Below are positions 1-9,075 of a DNA stretch of 64,000 bases, piece by piece (positions within the stretch are counted from its first letter, which is position 1; each line of letters opens with the position of its first letter). Made by a program: the position numbers and the translations under genes. Origin of the DNA: Gemmatimonadaceae bacterium (GTDB taxonomy: Bacteria; Gemmatimonadota; Gemmatimonadetes; Gemmatimonadales; Gemmatimonadaceae); the NCBI GenBank assembly GCA_035633115.1, contig DASQFN010000102.1:1-64000 (forward strand), given 5' to 3'. The notes beneath the pieces were generated by a model. It searched no databases. It saw nothing but the letters and a program-made list of their open reading frames with translations, and was not told the DNA's origin.

Positions 1-164
1 CACGAGCTTCGGCACGTCGGAATCGGCCGCCAGCGACCATCCAGCACTCGCTGTTAGTAATCACGCGCGTAATAGAAACCGCGCGGGCTAGCCGCTACCC
101 CTTTACGACGACCTTGACAAAATCGGCCTCATAGAAGCTGCAAGCGAAGTTCCAACGTTGCTTC

Positions 165-225
165 AACTTACCGAGTCCTGGTCCGCGAGAAATGCCGGTT
201 TTGTATCACCCGACTGTTGTTTTTC
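165..225 (-). promoter_or_regulatory. Direct-repeat promoter element, copy 1 (leftward)
   Basis: On the minus strand the proximal repeat reads exactly ATACAAAACCGGCATT (206-191), with a weaker distal half near 225-215. Exactly 20 bp downstream is a -10-like hexamer TAAGTT (170-165). It points out of the window, so the gene it serves is to the left. The architecture matches nine other copies in the window. The promoter role is inferred. Confidence 0.6.
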
Positions 226-516
226 TATCATTTTTTGACGTTCCCGTAAAAGGTTTGTCAATAAGTTGGATCCTGGGAAAATGGAAGCGTCGATAGACAA
301 CCAGTCGTCAGATGGGACACGGCGCGTGCAAGCGGGTGAGATTTTGGCTCATGGATACCGGAGGTCGATCAAATTTTGGTAAACTTTGTACTTTGCTGAT
401 CATCGCCGCAGGCTCGGTTGCCGGCGTTGCGCTCAGCAATGGCCCCCCGCGCTGCGCCGTCGATGAGAATAGCAGGGCCGGCCTTGAGGATAGCCTGTTC
501 GACGGTTATCCCGTCC
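226..516. other. Gene-poor stretch
   Basis: No convincing gene is visible here. A small open frame at 312-524 on the plus strand encodes a 70-residue peptide with one hydrophobic stretch (LLIIAAGSVAGVAL), but it has no ribosome binding site of note and runs into the 3' end of the convergent nuclease-domain gene. I would not call it a gene without homologs. Confidence 0.3.
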
Positions 517-1329
517 TCAAGTAAGACCGGACCCTGTCTTAGTCTGGCTCTCCGTCGAAGGCGCTTCCACAGGAACCTCTTCTTTCGCTCGACGCCGCCG
601 CCGCTCTGCGCGTTTGACGGTTTTCTCGGCAGCGTCAGCGCGATCTCCTTCCAGAATGTCCCTCTTTAGAACTTCCGCGATGAGCAGCTTGCGTATTTCG
701 TCCTCGCTCACTTTGAGCCCCGGGAAAAGCCCGCGGAGCTGCCTCCTGATCATGGCAAGAGATGGTGCCTGCAAAATGATTTGTGCTACAACGTAACGAC
801 TCGTAGCCTCTTTATGCTTCCAATACAGATCGATCTGCGACGCGTTTCCGGCCTCCTTGCTGATTAAGTAAAGCCTCTCGAGTATCTCCGCGGTTTTGGA
901 CGACTGATCCAACAAGTCGATCTGAAAAACCAGATCATGATCGATGGGTTGCTCGAAGCGGATGCGGTGAGCCTGCCAAGCCACTCCATTTGTCAGGATT
1001 ATCCATTCTACGCCCTCGCGCGATCCGTACTCGATCGCTTGGCGCAAATGGTTGTCCTTGAGATCAGTGCCGATGGATTTGACTTCGATTAGGTACTGGA
1101 GTCGCCCCCGGACCTTGACAGCGAGATCGCAGAATGTGCTGCGGATCGCGACCTCTGTTGTAATGTCCTCGTATTTGTCGTAACCGAGGATGTCCGAGAG
1201 CATATCCTTCACAATTACGGAGGTGTCAGACTCGTTCACATCCCGCTTCCGGGCGGATTCAAGAATCCTCTGGTATTTGCGTAACCCAGTTTTTGCCCGT
1301 ACTTCGAAGCGACTCGGAACCAATGTCAT
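517..1329 (-). CDS. Type I restriction R-subunit N-terminal-like (HSDR_N) nuclease-domain protein
   Basis: This 270-residue protein looks like a stand-alone HSDR_N_2 domain. The pattern DILGYDKYEDITTE, then D-L-A-V-K, then YLIEVKSIG matches the PD-(D/E)xK nuclease core seen at the N-terminus of type I restriction enzymes, with the catalytic E-x-K in IEVKS. Such orphan domains are common but their cellular role is unknown. The C-terminus is Lys/Arg/Glu-rich. The start MTLVPSR is chosen over an upstream in-frame ATG because the paralog at 18803-19453 begins at the same place (MTLISSR). No methylase or specificity subunit is nearby, so a complete restriction system is not supported. Confidence 0.75.
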   Translation of the reverse strand: MTLVPSRFEVRAKTGLRKYQRILESARKRDVNESDTSVIVKDMLSDILGYDKYEDITTEVAIRSTFCDLAVKVRGRLQYLIEVKSIGTDLKDNHLRQAIEYGSREGVEWIILTNGVAWQAHRIRFEQPIDHDLVFQIDLLDQSSKTAEILERLYLISKEAGNASQIDLYWKHKEATSRYVVAQIILQAPSLAMIRRQLRGLFPGLKVSEDEIRKLLIAEVLKRDILEGDRADAAEKTVKRAERRRRRAKEEVPVEAPSTESQTKTGSGLT

Positions 1330-1550
1330 GCGCGCCTCACGTTTTGCGTCCGCAACAACATGCGTGCTCACGCAAGTGCCAGCAACCGCGGCGTGAAGTG
1401 CCCGCCAAAGTTCGTATCGTCCCAGACAACCGCCGCTCTGCCAACGCCCTCCGTGACTAACGTCGAGGAGCTGCAACGGAACTAGCAGTTACCCTAGCGT
1501 TCGGCTCACCGGCCACCAAACCGTCCTTTGAGCTTGTTCAGCGGGACTTG

Positions 1551-1615
1551 ATACAAAACCGGCAGTCCACCGATATAAAACCAGCACTGACAGCCAGCCT
1601 AGTTTGCGCTACGCT
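1551..1615 (+). promoter_or_regulatory. Direct-repeat promoter element, copy 2
   Basis: Two repeats lie 22 bp apart: ATACAAAACCGGCAGT (1551-1566) and ATATAAAACCAGCACT (1573-1588). A -10-like TACGCT follows at 1610-1615, 21 bp downstream. The next gene on this strand starts at 1782 and opens the 1.8-7.7 kb operon. Confidence 0.65.
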
Positions 1616-1781
1616 TGGTGGCCGACGAACGAATACGGGGCGGAGCGTCGAATAACATCGCGCGCGGACGTGATCGCATTCGATAACTCATTACGCTCGC
1701 CGGCAAAAATGGATCTGCTTCGAAGGGCGTTTTGAGGAGTTCTCGTAGCGCAGTCAAACTAACGTTGCCTCTGGAGGCTCT

Positions 1782-2183
1782 GTGGCTGAAGAAAGGCTTG
1801 TCATCTGGCATGGTATTCCAACCGGATCGCTTCTAAAAATCCTGGTCACGCCCGAAATGGCTACCGTCGAAGGCAGAGGCTTCTTCAAATCAGCATCGGG
1901 AAGCAAAACGCCGCTTCGATTGGGCGTGACGGAACTCGTTGATAACCCCCTCAGGGTCCCCATACGGCAGGGCGACCAATTCTTTCTGTTAATTGAGATG
2001 ACCTACTTGTCGCCATCGGATACAAGTGTGGTCGTTGACGCGTCCATCGCAGATGCAGATGGGCAGCCAGTGACGAACGCGGATGGAAATGTGGTCACGC
2101 CGTTTCGTTGCGAGTATACGGGCAGCCTAGGCGGTGCAAACGCCACGGATGAAGTCCAATTCAACGTTCGAGGCGCGCGATGA
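1782..2183 (+). CDS. Small predicted beta-rich protein, first gene of operon I
   Basis: A 133-residue protein of unknown family. It starts with GTG at 1782, preceded by a good ribosome binding site (GGAGG at about 1773). There is no signal peptide or membrane segment. Alternating hydrophobic residues (FFLLIEM, SVVVDASIADA) suggest a small beta-sandwich, which is inference. Its stop overlaps the start of the next gene by four bases (ATGA), so the two are translationally coupled. A small protein followed by an exported barrel-like protein is also seen at 9189-10581 and 59562-60960, behind the same promoter type. Confidence 0.6.
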   Translation: MAEERLVIWHGIPTGSLLKILVTPEMATVEGRGFFKSASGSKTPLRLGVTELVDNPLRVPIRQGDQFFLLIEMTYLSPSDTSVVVDASIADADGQPVTNADGNVVTPFRCEYTGSLGGANATDEVQFNVRGAR

Positions 2184-3541
2184 CCGGGGCGTGTGCTCGA
2201 TGGAGTCTAATCCTCTGCATCTATCTTCTAGCGACACTGCCCGCGCAAGCTCAGCTCAATCAGACGTGCCCCGGAACAATGACGATCGGAGATTGCCTGA
2301 AACGCTTGATGGGCGAAGGTGCGGTCAAAGATGAAACTGCCAAGGCGGCCACCGGTGCAGATCTTCAGTCGGGCACCTTGAGCTCAGCAATTCGCGATTT
2401 CCTGCCGCGTGTAGCTGGCGCCGTTGTACGCCCGGGCGTAGAGGAGGACCGTACAGGTCTCGCCCTTCGTTTCAATCAACGCATTGCCTCAGCGACTGCA
2501 CAGGTTGGTGTTGAGCTCAACGCCCCGGCGATTTACGCACCGTTGCTCGATTCAGTTCCCGGATCGGTTCGTGATGCCACGAAAGAGCGGCTTGAGAAAT
2601 CCCTCAAGGATCAAGACGACGTCAGCGCGACGCTTGCGATAAACTGGGAGAGCCAGCGTCTCGGGCGAACGTTCGCGCCTCACCGCACGGAAGTCTCTCG
2701 ACTAGTAGCGTCGATAGCAGAAGCTGGCGGCGTGGATGACGTCCTTGCACTCGGATCAATGACCGAGTTGGACGTTAGTGGGAAGCTGCAGCCAGCTCGA
2801 CGCTCTGAGGAAGTCTGCAAGGATGCTAATGCTGCGCACGTTCAACTTGGTTGTTACCTACCGGCATTTGCGGACAGCGTGCGCAATGCACTCCGAGCCG
2901 AAGCGGAAGGCCTACTCGCAAGGCGTCAGTTGCGTCGAGCAGCAATGGCTGATGCAGGTCTTGACGCAATCAGCGCCTTACTGAACAATCAGCCGCAACT
3001 AAACGTGTCCGCCTCGTACCGTTACCGCGATGATCTCGTCGGTCCGCGCGAAGTTAAAGCTTCGTTTCGTTATGAGGGAAGCACGCGTAATCTCAACTGG
3101 CTGCGTAGTCAATGCCGGCGACTGACGGGCGAATGTTTCACGCCACTCGTCAACGACGAGGGAACGCGTGACGCTATCGCGCGTGCCGCCCGCTACTGGT
3201 TCGAGGGAAGCTTCGTTTATCGCCCGGCGCACGATATCTCGTTACCGCCTGACCTTGTCGCTATCGAGGAAACGCGTTCGAGTGAAGCGAACTTCGGAGT
3301 AGGCTATGGACAGTATTTCGGGAAATTGGCTGAAGGCACAAACCGACCTCGCATCGACCTCGACGCTTCCTACCGGCATCAGCTAACAGGAGAAATTCGT
3401 ACAAATCGGGCGATCGCCAAGATTGCTTACACCCAGCCATTCGCAGACGCGGTTTCAGGAATCTTCCGGCGTGACTTGGGCGAACAAGCCGGAATACTTA
3501 GGCGAGGTACAGAAAGGCCGTCTCCGCCACGTTCGGGCTGA
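2180..3541 (+). CDS. Exported outer-membrane beta-barrel-like protein with frameshifted 3' end
   Basis: The first ~25 residues form a signal peptide (SLILCIYLLATLPAQAQ). The rest is a 453-residue protein with alternating patterns such as SASYRYRDD, KASFRYEG and LDASYRHQL, typical of barrel strands. The present frame ends in a basic tail at 3541. If one extra T near 3464 is ignored, the next frame reads ANKPEYLGEVQKG, and if one extra C near 3524 is ignored, a third frame reads ATFGLTYKLVQSG and stops at 3567. That last string looks like a terminal barrel strand. I infer an original end at 3567 and two single-base indels. Function is unknown. Confidence 0.6.
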   Translation: MTGACARWSLILCIYLLATLPAQAQLNQTCPGTMTIGDCLKRLMGEGAVKDETAKAATGADLQSGTLSSAIRDFLPRVAGAVVRPGVEEDRTGLALRFNQRIASATAQVGVELNAPAIYAPLLDSVPGSVRDATKERLEKSLKDQDDVSATLAINWESQRLGRTFAPHRTEVSRLVASIAEAGGVDDVLALGSMTELDVSGKLQPARRSEEVCKDANAAHVQLGCYLPAFADSVRNALRAEAEGLLARRQLRRAAMADAGLDAISALLNNQPQLNVSASYRYRDDLVGPREVKASFRYEGSTRNLNWLRSQCRRLTGECFTPLVNDEGTRDAIARAARYWFEGSFVYRPAHDISLPPDLVAIEETRSSEANFGVGYGQYFGKLAEGTNRPRIDLDASYRHQLTGEIRTNRAIAKIAYTQPFADAVSGIFRRDLGEQAGILRRGTERPSPPRSG

Positions 3542-3573
3542 CGTATAAGCTCGTCCAGTCGGGATAAAGAGAA

Positions 3574-4344
3574 GTGACCCTCGACGTTACCGCCGCTCTT
3601 GTGGAGCCGCCTTCAGAGCCGGTAGGTGACCCGAACGGTAAAGTGGGATCTGAGCGAGTCGAAGCACCAGCTCGGAGCGCGCCGGTCACAGATCCGGGTT
3701 TAGGTCAATGGCAGGACCGTTTGCGTCCTTTTATGCAGCGGATGTTGGGTTTGCTTAGCGGTATTTTCGTTATCGCCCTCTTCTGGCAAATGCACACCGT
3801 ACAACAACGAGTTTTAGAGGGCTCGGAACTGAAACTGGATTCCAGCGCACTCGCCGGAATCGATTGCAGTTCACTTGGTCAGTCAGCCTTTGCATGTGCT
3901 CGATGGCGCACTCTCGCTGCTTTGGAGGCTAATGTAATGCAGCGCCGCTATCATCAAGCCACGGCGGCCTTGCTCGCTCGTTTGTGGTTCAAGGCACTGG
4001 GCTTCATCACAGGGATGATCCTCTGCCTCGTTGGGGCAGCGTTCATACTTGGCAAGATTAGCGACACGACGCCAGCGCAGTTACAAGGTGAGGCGCCCTC
4101 AGCAAAATTTCTGCTGACCACGACTTCGCCGGGAATCATTCTCGCAACACTCGGCACATTGCTCATGGTGGTCACGATTACCTCGAACCCTCCCACAGAA
4201 GTCAAGGACGGGGCGGCCTACAGCATTTACGATCGAATGATCGTTGGACCAGATACCGGGCTGTCGCCAACGACCGCCACCCCCCGACCGACTTACATCC
4301 CCGGGTTCACTGACACCGCGGCCAGTCCACCGGGGACACCGTGA
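3574..4344 (+). CDS. Membrane protein with three predicted transmembrane segments
   Basis: A 256-residue protein starting with GTG at 3574, seven bases after the inferred end of the barrel-like gene. Residues 1-50 are Pro/Glu-rich. Hydrophobic segments are LLSGIFVIALFW, then FKALGFITGMILCLVGAAFIL, then PGIILATLGTLLMVVTI. The loop between the first two contains Cys residues (IDCSSLGQ, FACARW). No family is recognised. Position in the operon suggests an inner-membrane component acting with the exported proteins on either side. Confidence 0.6.
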   Translation: MTLDVTAALVEPPSEPVGDPNGKVGSERVEAPARSAPVTDPGLGQWQDRLRPFMQRMLGLLSGIFVIALFWQMHTVQQRVLEGSELKLDSSALAGIDCSSLGQSAFACARWRTLAALEANVMQRRYHQATAALLARLWFKALGFITGMILCLVGAAFILGKISDTTPAQLQGEAPSAKFLLTTTSPGIILATLGTLLMVVTITSNPPTEVKDGAAYSIYDRMIVGPDTGLSPTTATPRPTYIPGFTDTAASPPGTP

Positions 4345-4400
4345 CGTCGTTAACCATTCCTTCATCCGCCGGTTTCTTGTTTCAGACACCGGGAGGTATC

Positions 4401-5003
4401 GTGCGAATACATCTTCGACTGGTTCTTTCGGTGCTCGCGGCAGTAGTGATCTGTGTTTCTCCCGAATCGGTCGGAGCGCAGGCACCGCCCGCTGCCGTCT
4501 TCGCCGCATATAATGCTGACCACTTCGATGAAGCCATGCGTCTCCTAGAGACCCATAGAACCCGACACGGGCCAACCGTCAGTGGAGATTTTCTCTTCGG
4601 TTCATCGCTCTGCCGAATGCGCAATGCACCGCAAGCTCAGATATCAAGAGGAATAGATCTGCTGCAGTGGATGGTATCGGAATGGTCGGCGCGTGAAGGC
4701 TACAAGATCACGCGAAGGGATTGGGACGCTGTACAGAAAGAAATCCGCTTCTGTGAAAGCCGCTTACCGTCGGTCGACGCGACCTCGATTGGACGCTTAG
4801 GATCCAGGCCTTTGGTTGTCTCAACGGCTCCAAGCACCGATTCCCCCGGCATTCGTTTCCGACCCGTCGATGCGTCGATGCTGCTAAAAGCAAGCGACCT
4901 GTCCCGAACCCTGGATTTGCTGAAAACGTCTGACGAACTAAGCAAGGTGCTGGAACGGCTTCGTGAAGGAACTAAAGGTACCTTGGCGATTCCAAAGCAA
5001 TAA
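4401..5003 (+). CDS. Exported protein of unknown function
   Basis: I choose the GTG at 4401 because a strong ribosome binding site (GGGAGG, about 4390) precedes it and it yields a clean signal peptide (LRLVLSVLAAVVICV...GAQA). An upstream in-frame start at 4341 would overlap the previous gene. The mature part (~175 residues) is mostly helical, with a TPR-like feel near AVFAAYNADHFDEAMRLLE, and ends in a Leu-rich amphipathic stretch (RTLDLLKTSDELSKVLERL). No enzyme motif is visible. It belongs to operon I. Confidence 0.6.
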   Translation: MRIHLRLVLSVLAAVVICVSPESVGAQAPPAAVFAAYNADHFDEAMRLLETHRTRHGPTVSGDFLFGSSLCRMRNAPQAQISRGIDLLQWMVSEWSAREGYKITRRDWDAVQKEIRFCESRLPSVDATSIGRLGSRPLVVSTAPSTDSPGIRFRPVDASMLLKASDLSRTLDLLKTSDELSKVLERLREGTKGTLAIPKQ

Positions 5004-5061
5004 CCGCATCAGGCAGCGCCATGGCTGCGCAGAGTTTTCTTATGAGTCGGAGGAATCGCCG

Positions 5062-5922
5062 ATGTCACCAAGACCACGCAAACGAATCATTACCTGCCGG
5101 CCGAAGTATTTGCCGCAGGAGCATTGGATTCGCGCGGCACGTCATGCGGTCGCAATCAATCCGATGAATCACTCGCCCGGCGAAAGGATGTCGGCGGCAA
5201 TGCCGGGATTCGTCGATGGCCCCATGCGAATTGCAGTGAGAACGAAAAGATACTGGGGGCCCGCGGGCGTTCATCTTACCGTCGGCTTTCTCGACAATCC
5301 CCCGGCTGCTCTCCGCAAGAAAATTCTGCTGCACATGAACGCCTGGAACAAGATGGCGAACGTGAAATTTTCTCTCTCGAACACTGATCCGGTCGTGCGT
5401 ATCGCGCGCATCGAGAATGACCCGGAAAACGACGGGTATTGGTCTTATCTCGGGACAGAAATCAAAGAGATAGAACCCGATCAGCCAACGATGAATCTCG
5501 AGCAATTCACGCTGAAAACGCCGGATGCTGAATTCTACCGAGTCGTGCGACATGAAACCGGGCACACGATGGGGTTTGATCACGAGCACATGCGGCGTGA
5601 GCTAGTGCAATTGATCGACGTCAAGAAGGCCATCGCGTTTTACCGCGAAGACCAACACTGGAGTGAGCAGGAAGTGCGCGATCAGGTTTTGACCCCGATC
5701 GAGGAGAGGTCTATCCGGGGAACCCTTCATGCCGACCCAAACTCGATCATGTGCTATCAGATCGACGGCTCGATCACGAAAAACGGAAAACCGATCTTGG
5801 GCGGTCTGGACATCGACAAGCTCGACTACGAATTCGCCGGCCTGATCTATCCCAAAGCGGTGCTGGCGCACGCCAGTAAGGCGAAGAAAAAGTCCAAGAA
5901 GAAGACCCGTAGGCAGGCGTAG
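5062..5922 (+). CDS. Metzincin-type zinc metalloprotease
   Basis: The zinc-binding motif HETGHTMGFDH is at residues 164-174 (HExxHxxGxxH), and a Met-turn candidate NSIMCYQ has its Met at residue 230. Both define metzincin proteases (astacin/matrixin-like). The ATG at 5062 has GGAGG upstream; an earlier in-frame start at 4963 overlaps the previous gene and adds a sequence without family character. No signal peptide is visible, which is odd for a metzincin. The C-terminus is a Lys-rich tail. It sits 14 bp upstream of an alpha/beta hydrolase, so protease and lipase-like enzyme are co-transcribed. Confidence 0.8.
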   Translation: MSPRPRKRIITCRPKYLPQEHWIRAARHAVAINPMNHSPGERMSAAMPGFVDGPMRIAVRTKRYWGPAGVHLTVGFLDNPPAALRKKILLHMNAWNKMANVKFSLSNTDPVVRIARIENDPENDGYWSYLGTEIKEIEPDQPTMNLEQFTLKTPDAEFYRVVRHETGHTMGFDHEHMRRELVQLIDVKKAIAFYREDQHWSEQEVRDQVLTPIEERSIRGTLHADPNSIMCYQIDGSITKNGKPILGGLDIDKLDYEFAGLIYPKAVLAHASKAKKKSKKKTRRQA

Positions 5923-5936
5923 ACCGGGAGGTACAC

Positions 5937-7691
5937 ATGCCGAAACAGATACAGACTGACGTCGCTATCGTCAGCCTCAACGGTTTACGCGCTGGCTCGG
6001 CTGCAAGACCGAAGGCCCGAGCTGCAAGAGAACTTCGCTCGGCAGCAGCGACCACGTCGGAGTCGAATGTGGGAGTGGCACTCGCAAGGAGTTTGACCGG
6101 CCAGCAGCTCGAGCTTGTTATAGAGCTTCCGTTCGTACGGGAGGCAACTGCTCGGCCATCCAAGGGAGCGAAGCGTCGTATGACTCGTCGTGCTTCAACG
6201 CCCACGGCGACTGATGATAGACCGGGGCTAACGCTTGACGTCAAGCTTGCAGATGGCGAAGAAGCAGTGATCCTACTCGAGGAGGATGGAGTTTTTTCGT
6301 GGCACCTACAAAGCGAAGAAGTGACACCGCCGGAAGCGCATCACGCGGTGCTGCGGCAGCGTGCCATATCCGGAAGACGCGCTCCGAAAGGCACTCCGCG
6401 ACTCCGTGTCAAACGTTTCACCCTCACACTTCCGCCAGCGAGTAAGCCGTTAGCCCAGTCCATTGCCGGGCGTCGTCGCGGGCTGGGATCCGCCATCGGC
6501 GGATTCGTTGTCAAGAAAGTCGTAGCTCGTGTATTTCGTTTCGTCGCTGGCAAAATCGTCGGACCGATCATCCATCACATGGAACGGAACGTTCGGACTG
6601 GATTGATCCGGATGGCCGATGTCGACTGCACCAAATGGCGTCTCATGAACGACTCTGAGCAGCTCGACCTTCCAGCCGGCCGTCCACCTCGCGTACTCCT
6701 CTGGTTCCACGGCACGTTCAGCAGCACGATGGGTTCTTTTGGAGCCCTCTCTCAAACGCCCCACGGCAAAGCGCTACTCAAAGCAACGCTGGCCAAATAC
6801 GACGCGGTAATCGGCTTCGATCACGCGACGATGAGCGTCGACCCTATGCAGAACGCCAGCGACATGCTCGCTCGGCTGGAACGTCAGAAGTGGCCGAAGC
6901 CGCCGGTGTTCGACGCAATCTGTTTCTCGCGCGGTGGTTTGGTATTTCGATCACTTGTCGAGTCCGCTCTCCCTGCGTCAAACTTCAAGTACACCGTTGA
7001 ACGAGCCATCTTCGTCGCATCGACTAATGGCGGAACCGAGCTTGCCCGCCGCAAAAACTGGAACAGACTGATCGATCGCTACACCAATCTGGCGTCCGCG
7101 GCCTGCGCTGCGATTGGAGTAGTGACAGCCAGCTCAGTCGCGACGAAGATCCTGGGTGAGGCGATAAGAGGTGTAGGCGCGCTTGTGAAATCGCTTGCGG
7201 TCGTGGCGCTCGATGAAGGGGGCGTTCCCGGTCTCGAGGCGATGGATCCGTCAGGCGGATTTGTCCGGAAAATCAATGACCTTCAAGCTGGCCAACCTCA
7301 ACCAGCCAGCAGCTACTACTGCGTCATCACGTCCAACTTCGATCCCGACAAAGCGCAAAAGACCGGGAGTACACCCGAGTTCCCGCCCGGTTGGTGGCTG
7401 CGACTAGCTGACAATCCAATCGACGAGCTGATGAATAAGGAAAACGATCTTGTAGTGGACGTTCCGTCGATGTCGGAAATCGACCTGGGCGTCGGGGATT
7501 TCATCAAGAAACGTTTCGACTTCGGCACTAACGGGGCGGTTTATCACACCAGCTATTTTCTCCAGCGGGACACATCCGCCGAATTGGCTGAGTGGTTACA
7601 GCTCGTGGTGCCTTCGCCGATGGCAGCGCCGCGGCGGCAGAAGAAACGCGTGAAGCCTCCGGCGAAGCGGCCCCAGGCGCGCGCTCGATGA
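5937..7691 (+). CDS. Alpha/beta hydrolase (lipase-like) with long N-terminal extension
   Basis: A 584-residue protein. The first ~200 residues are basic and low in recognisable features. The hydrolase core follows: LLWFHGTFSS (oxyanion-side His at 258) and CFSRGG with the likely nucleophile Ser331 in a variant of the G-x-S-x-G elbow where the first Gly is Phe-flanked. A following SLVES helix and FVASTNGGTELARR match the lipase/PGAP1-like layout. The C-terminus is basic. It is the last gene of operon I, with GGGAGG before the ATG. Substrate is unknown; esterase or phospholipase activity is a reasonable guess. Confidence 0.7.
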   Translation: MPKQIQTDVAIVSLNGLRAGSAARPKARAARELRSAAATTSESNVGVALARSLTGQQLELVIELPFVREATARPSKGAKRRMTRRASTPTATDDRPGLTLDVKLADGEEAVILLEEDGVFSWHLQSEEVTPPEAHHAVLRQRAISGRRAPKGTPRLRVKRFTLTLPPASKPLAQSIAGRRRGLGSAIGGFVVKKVVARVFRFVAGKIVGPIIHHMERNVRTGLIRMADVDCTKWRLMNDSEQLDLPAGRPPRVLLWFHGTFSSTMGSFGALSQTPHGKALLKATLAKYDAVIGFDHATMSVDPMQNASDMLARLERQKWPKPPVFDAICFSRGGLVFRSLVESALPASNFKYTVERAIFVASTNGGTELARRKNWNRLIDRYTNLASAACAAIGVVTASSVATKILGEAIRGVGALVKSLAVVALDEGGVPGLEAMDPSGGFVRKINDLQAGQPQPASSYYCVITSNFDPDKAQKTGSTPEFPPGWWLRLADNPIDELMNKENDLVVDVPSMSEIDLGVGDFIKKRFDFGTNGAVYHTSYFLQRDTSAELAEWLQLVVPSPMAAPRRQKKRVKPPAKRPQARAR

Positions 7692-7757
7692 CCAGGCACT
7701 ATCGGCGAAGCCCCTTCGGTGACTCGCCGCTGGTGGCTCAGCTCCTTTGGGATCCTG

Positions 7758-7821
7758 ATACGAAAGCAGCAATTGGATGATAAGAAACCCGCATTGCCTG
7801 GAAGCGAACAGCCCGCATCTT
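7758..7821 (+). promoter_or_regulatory. Direct-repeat promoter element, copy 3 (diverged)
   Basis: Repeats ATACGAAAGCAGCAAT (7758-7773) and ATAAGAAACCCGCATT (7780-7795) are 22 bp apart. A -10-like CATCTT lies at 7816-7821, exactly 20 bp downstream. The next gene on the strand starts at 7964. Confidence 0.6.
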
Positions 7822-7963
7822 AGCGATCAGGGATCACAACACGGTAATGAGGCAACTCGCGGACGCGACCCTCATCTGAAACTTCTCGTAAGCAGTGTCC
7901 TACACCTTCGACACAATTATCCACGCTTTCCGTCGCTTCATTCAGGGCGCAAGGAGAGGCAAC

Positions 7964-8620
7964 ATGCCAAAATCAGCAGCCGGCGGAGACAATGGTGAGA
8001 CAATTTACGTGGACCTCACCAAATCTGAGAATGTCGATCTAACCAAGAAATCAAAGGGCCCGGCGCCGCGAGTTGTCAAGTGGGACCCTGTCCAAGCAAA
8101 GACGCAAGGCGGGCAGTGGATCGCAAAGGGAATTGTTGTCATTTTCGGCTTGTCGATTCTGTATTCCGTAGTCGTCACTAGCCTCGGAGTGTGGCAACAC
8201 TCCACCGCCTCTTCGGGAGTAAAGGAGTTTGGGGATGGCCTCGATGCCATTGCGAAATTCGGCACGACGCTCTTCTCGCCTCTTCTCTCGTTCATCTTGG
8301 GATACTATTTCGGCGAGAGGAACTCAGCACAAGCGAGTTCTCCACCTCCAAACGGCAACGCCGCGAGTGATGACAGTACCGAGCTCGAGCGCAATGGGTC
8401 GCCTAGTGAGCAAGAACCAAATTCGGAACCAGCGATCGATGAAGAAACCAAAGGAAAGGAACCCCTTCCTGCTGCCGAGAAACTCGATACAGCAAGCGGG
8501 ACCGGTGGCGAAACATTGCCTGTCGCAGAAGCGGAACTGGCAGCCGAAACTGCAGCGCCGCCAGTTGACAAACCCGTGAAGGAGCTGACGCCCGCTCGAG
8601 ACGAACGCAAGTCGCAGTGA
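7964..8620 (+). CDS. Small membrane protein with acidic C-terminal tail
   Basis: The ATG at 7964 follows AGGAGAGG and is preferred over an in-frame ATG at 7895. The 218-residue product has a charged N-terminus, two hydrophobic segments (GIVVIFGLSILYSVVVTSLGVW and TLFSPLLSFILGYYFGERN), and a long Glu/Pro/Ala-rich tail. The layout of two membrane helices plus an acidic repetitive tail resembles the protein at 57707-58759, also behind the same promoter type. No family is recognised. Confidence 0.6.
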   Translation: MPKSAAGGDNGETIYVDLTKSENVDLTKKSKGPAPRVVKWDPVQAKTQGGQWIAKGIVVIFGLSILYSVVVTSLGVWQHSTASSGVKEFGDGLDAIAKFGTTLFSPLLSFILGYYFGERNSAQASSPPPNGNAASDDSTELERNGSPSEQEPNSEPAIDEETKGKEPLPAAEKLDTASGTGGETLPVAEAELAAETAAPPVDKPVKELTPARDERKSQ

Positions 8621-8677
8621 ACCAGAGAAGACACCACGGCCACCAGAGGCTCAGTAAGCAACACTAAAAACCCGCAC

Positions 8678-8693
8678 GTCGCCGGAGGGCGAC
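8678..8693. terminator. Candidate hairpin between convergent genes
   Basis: GTCGCC (8678-8683), a GGAG loop and GGCGAC (8688-8693) form a perfect 6-bp stem. It lies between the convergent genes ending at 8620 and 8723. No T-run follows on either strand, so intrinsic termination is only plausible. Confidence 0.35.
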
Positions 8694-8722
8694 TATTGCA
8701 CGGGAAGGTGGCCGAGCCAGTC

Positions 8723-8932
8723 CTACTTCGGAAGAACGATTTGCTTCATGACCTTACCGCCAGGCGTTGCCACGGCGATGACGTTTCCCTTTTCCGATTC
8801 ATGATGAGCGATTTGCGTTAGGCTGAACGCAGTCCGAATTACATCCGTCAAACTGCGGCCCTGTTTCGCGGCAATCGTCTCCAATTCCCGGTACACGTTG
8901 TCCGGAAGGTTCACATTGAGGCGTTTGGACAT
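8723..8932 (-). CDS. Ribbon-helix-helix (CopG-type) DNA-binding protein
   Basis: A 69-residue protein whose first half is a clear ribbon-helix-helix domain: RLNVNLPDNVYRELETIA followed by GRSLTDVIRTAF. Such domains dimerise and bind DNA through the N-terminal strand, as antitoxins or small regulators. The ATG at 8932 is preceded by AGGGGAGAG. No toxin gene is adjacent. It is transcribed away from promoter copy 4 of the following operon, so it could be a local regulator of that region, but this is inference. Confidence 0.75.
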   Translation of the reverse strand: MSKRLNVNLPDNVYRELETIAAKQGRSLTDVIRTAFSLTQIAHHESEKGNVIAVATPGGKVMKQIVLPK

Positions 8933-9075
8933 GAGACTCTCCCCTAAGGCGAGTAGTAGTTGAGTAGCTAAACCTCCGATAATGAGTAAAAGATACACAT
9001 AAACAGCCGCTATTGCAAGAGTGGATTCATGTACGCTCGCATCTCCTAATCCATTTTGCCTTTTGTCAAGGCGAC

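Noticed and set aside
312-524. A 70-residue membrane peptide gene
   Set aside because: Only a short hydrophobic stretch supports it; no binding site or conserved neighbour is visible.
517-1329. A complete type I restriction system
   Set aside because: Only the N-terminal nuclease-like domain is present; no helicase, methylase or specificity gene is nearby.
1551-1615. The dispersed repeats as a CRISPR array or mobile repeat
   Set aside because: Each site has only two direct repeats, the spacers are too short and uniform, and nine of ten have a -10-like hexamer at a fixed distance.
8661-8676. An eleventh promoter element (ACTAAAAACCCGCACG)
   Set aside because: Only one weak half is present, it lies between convergent genes and no -10 box follows at the right distance.
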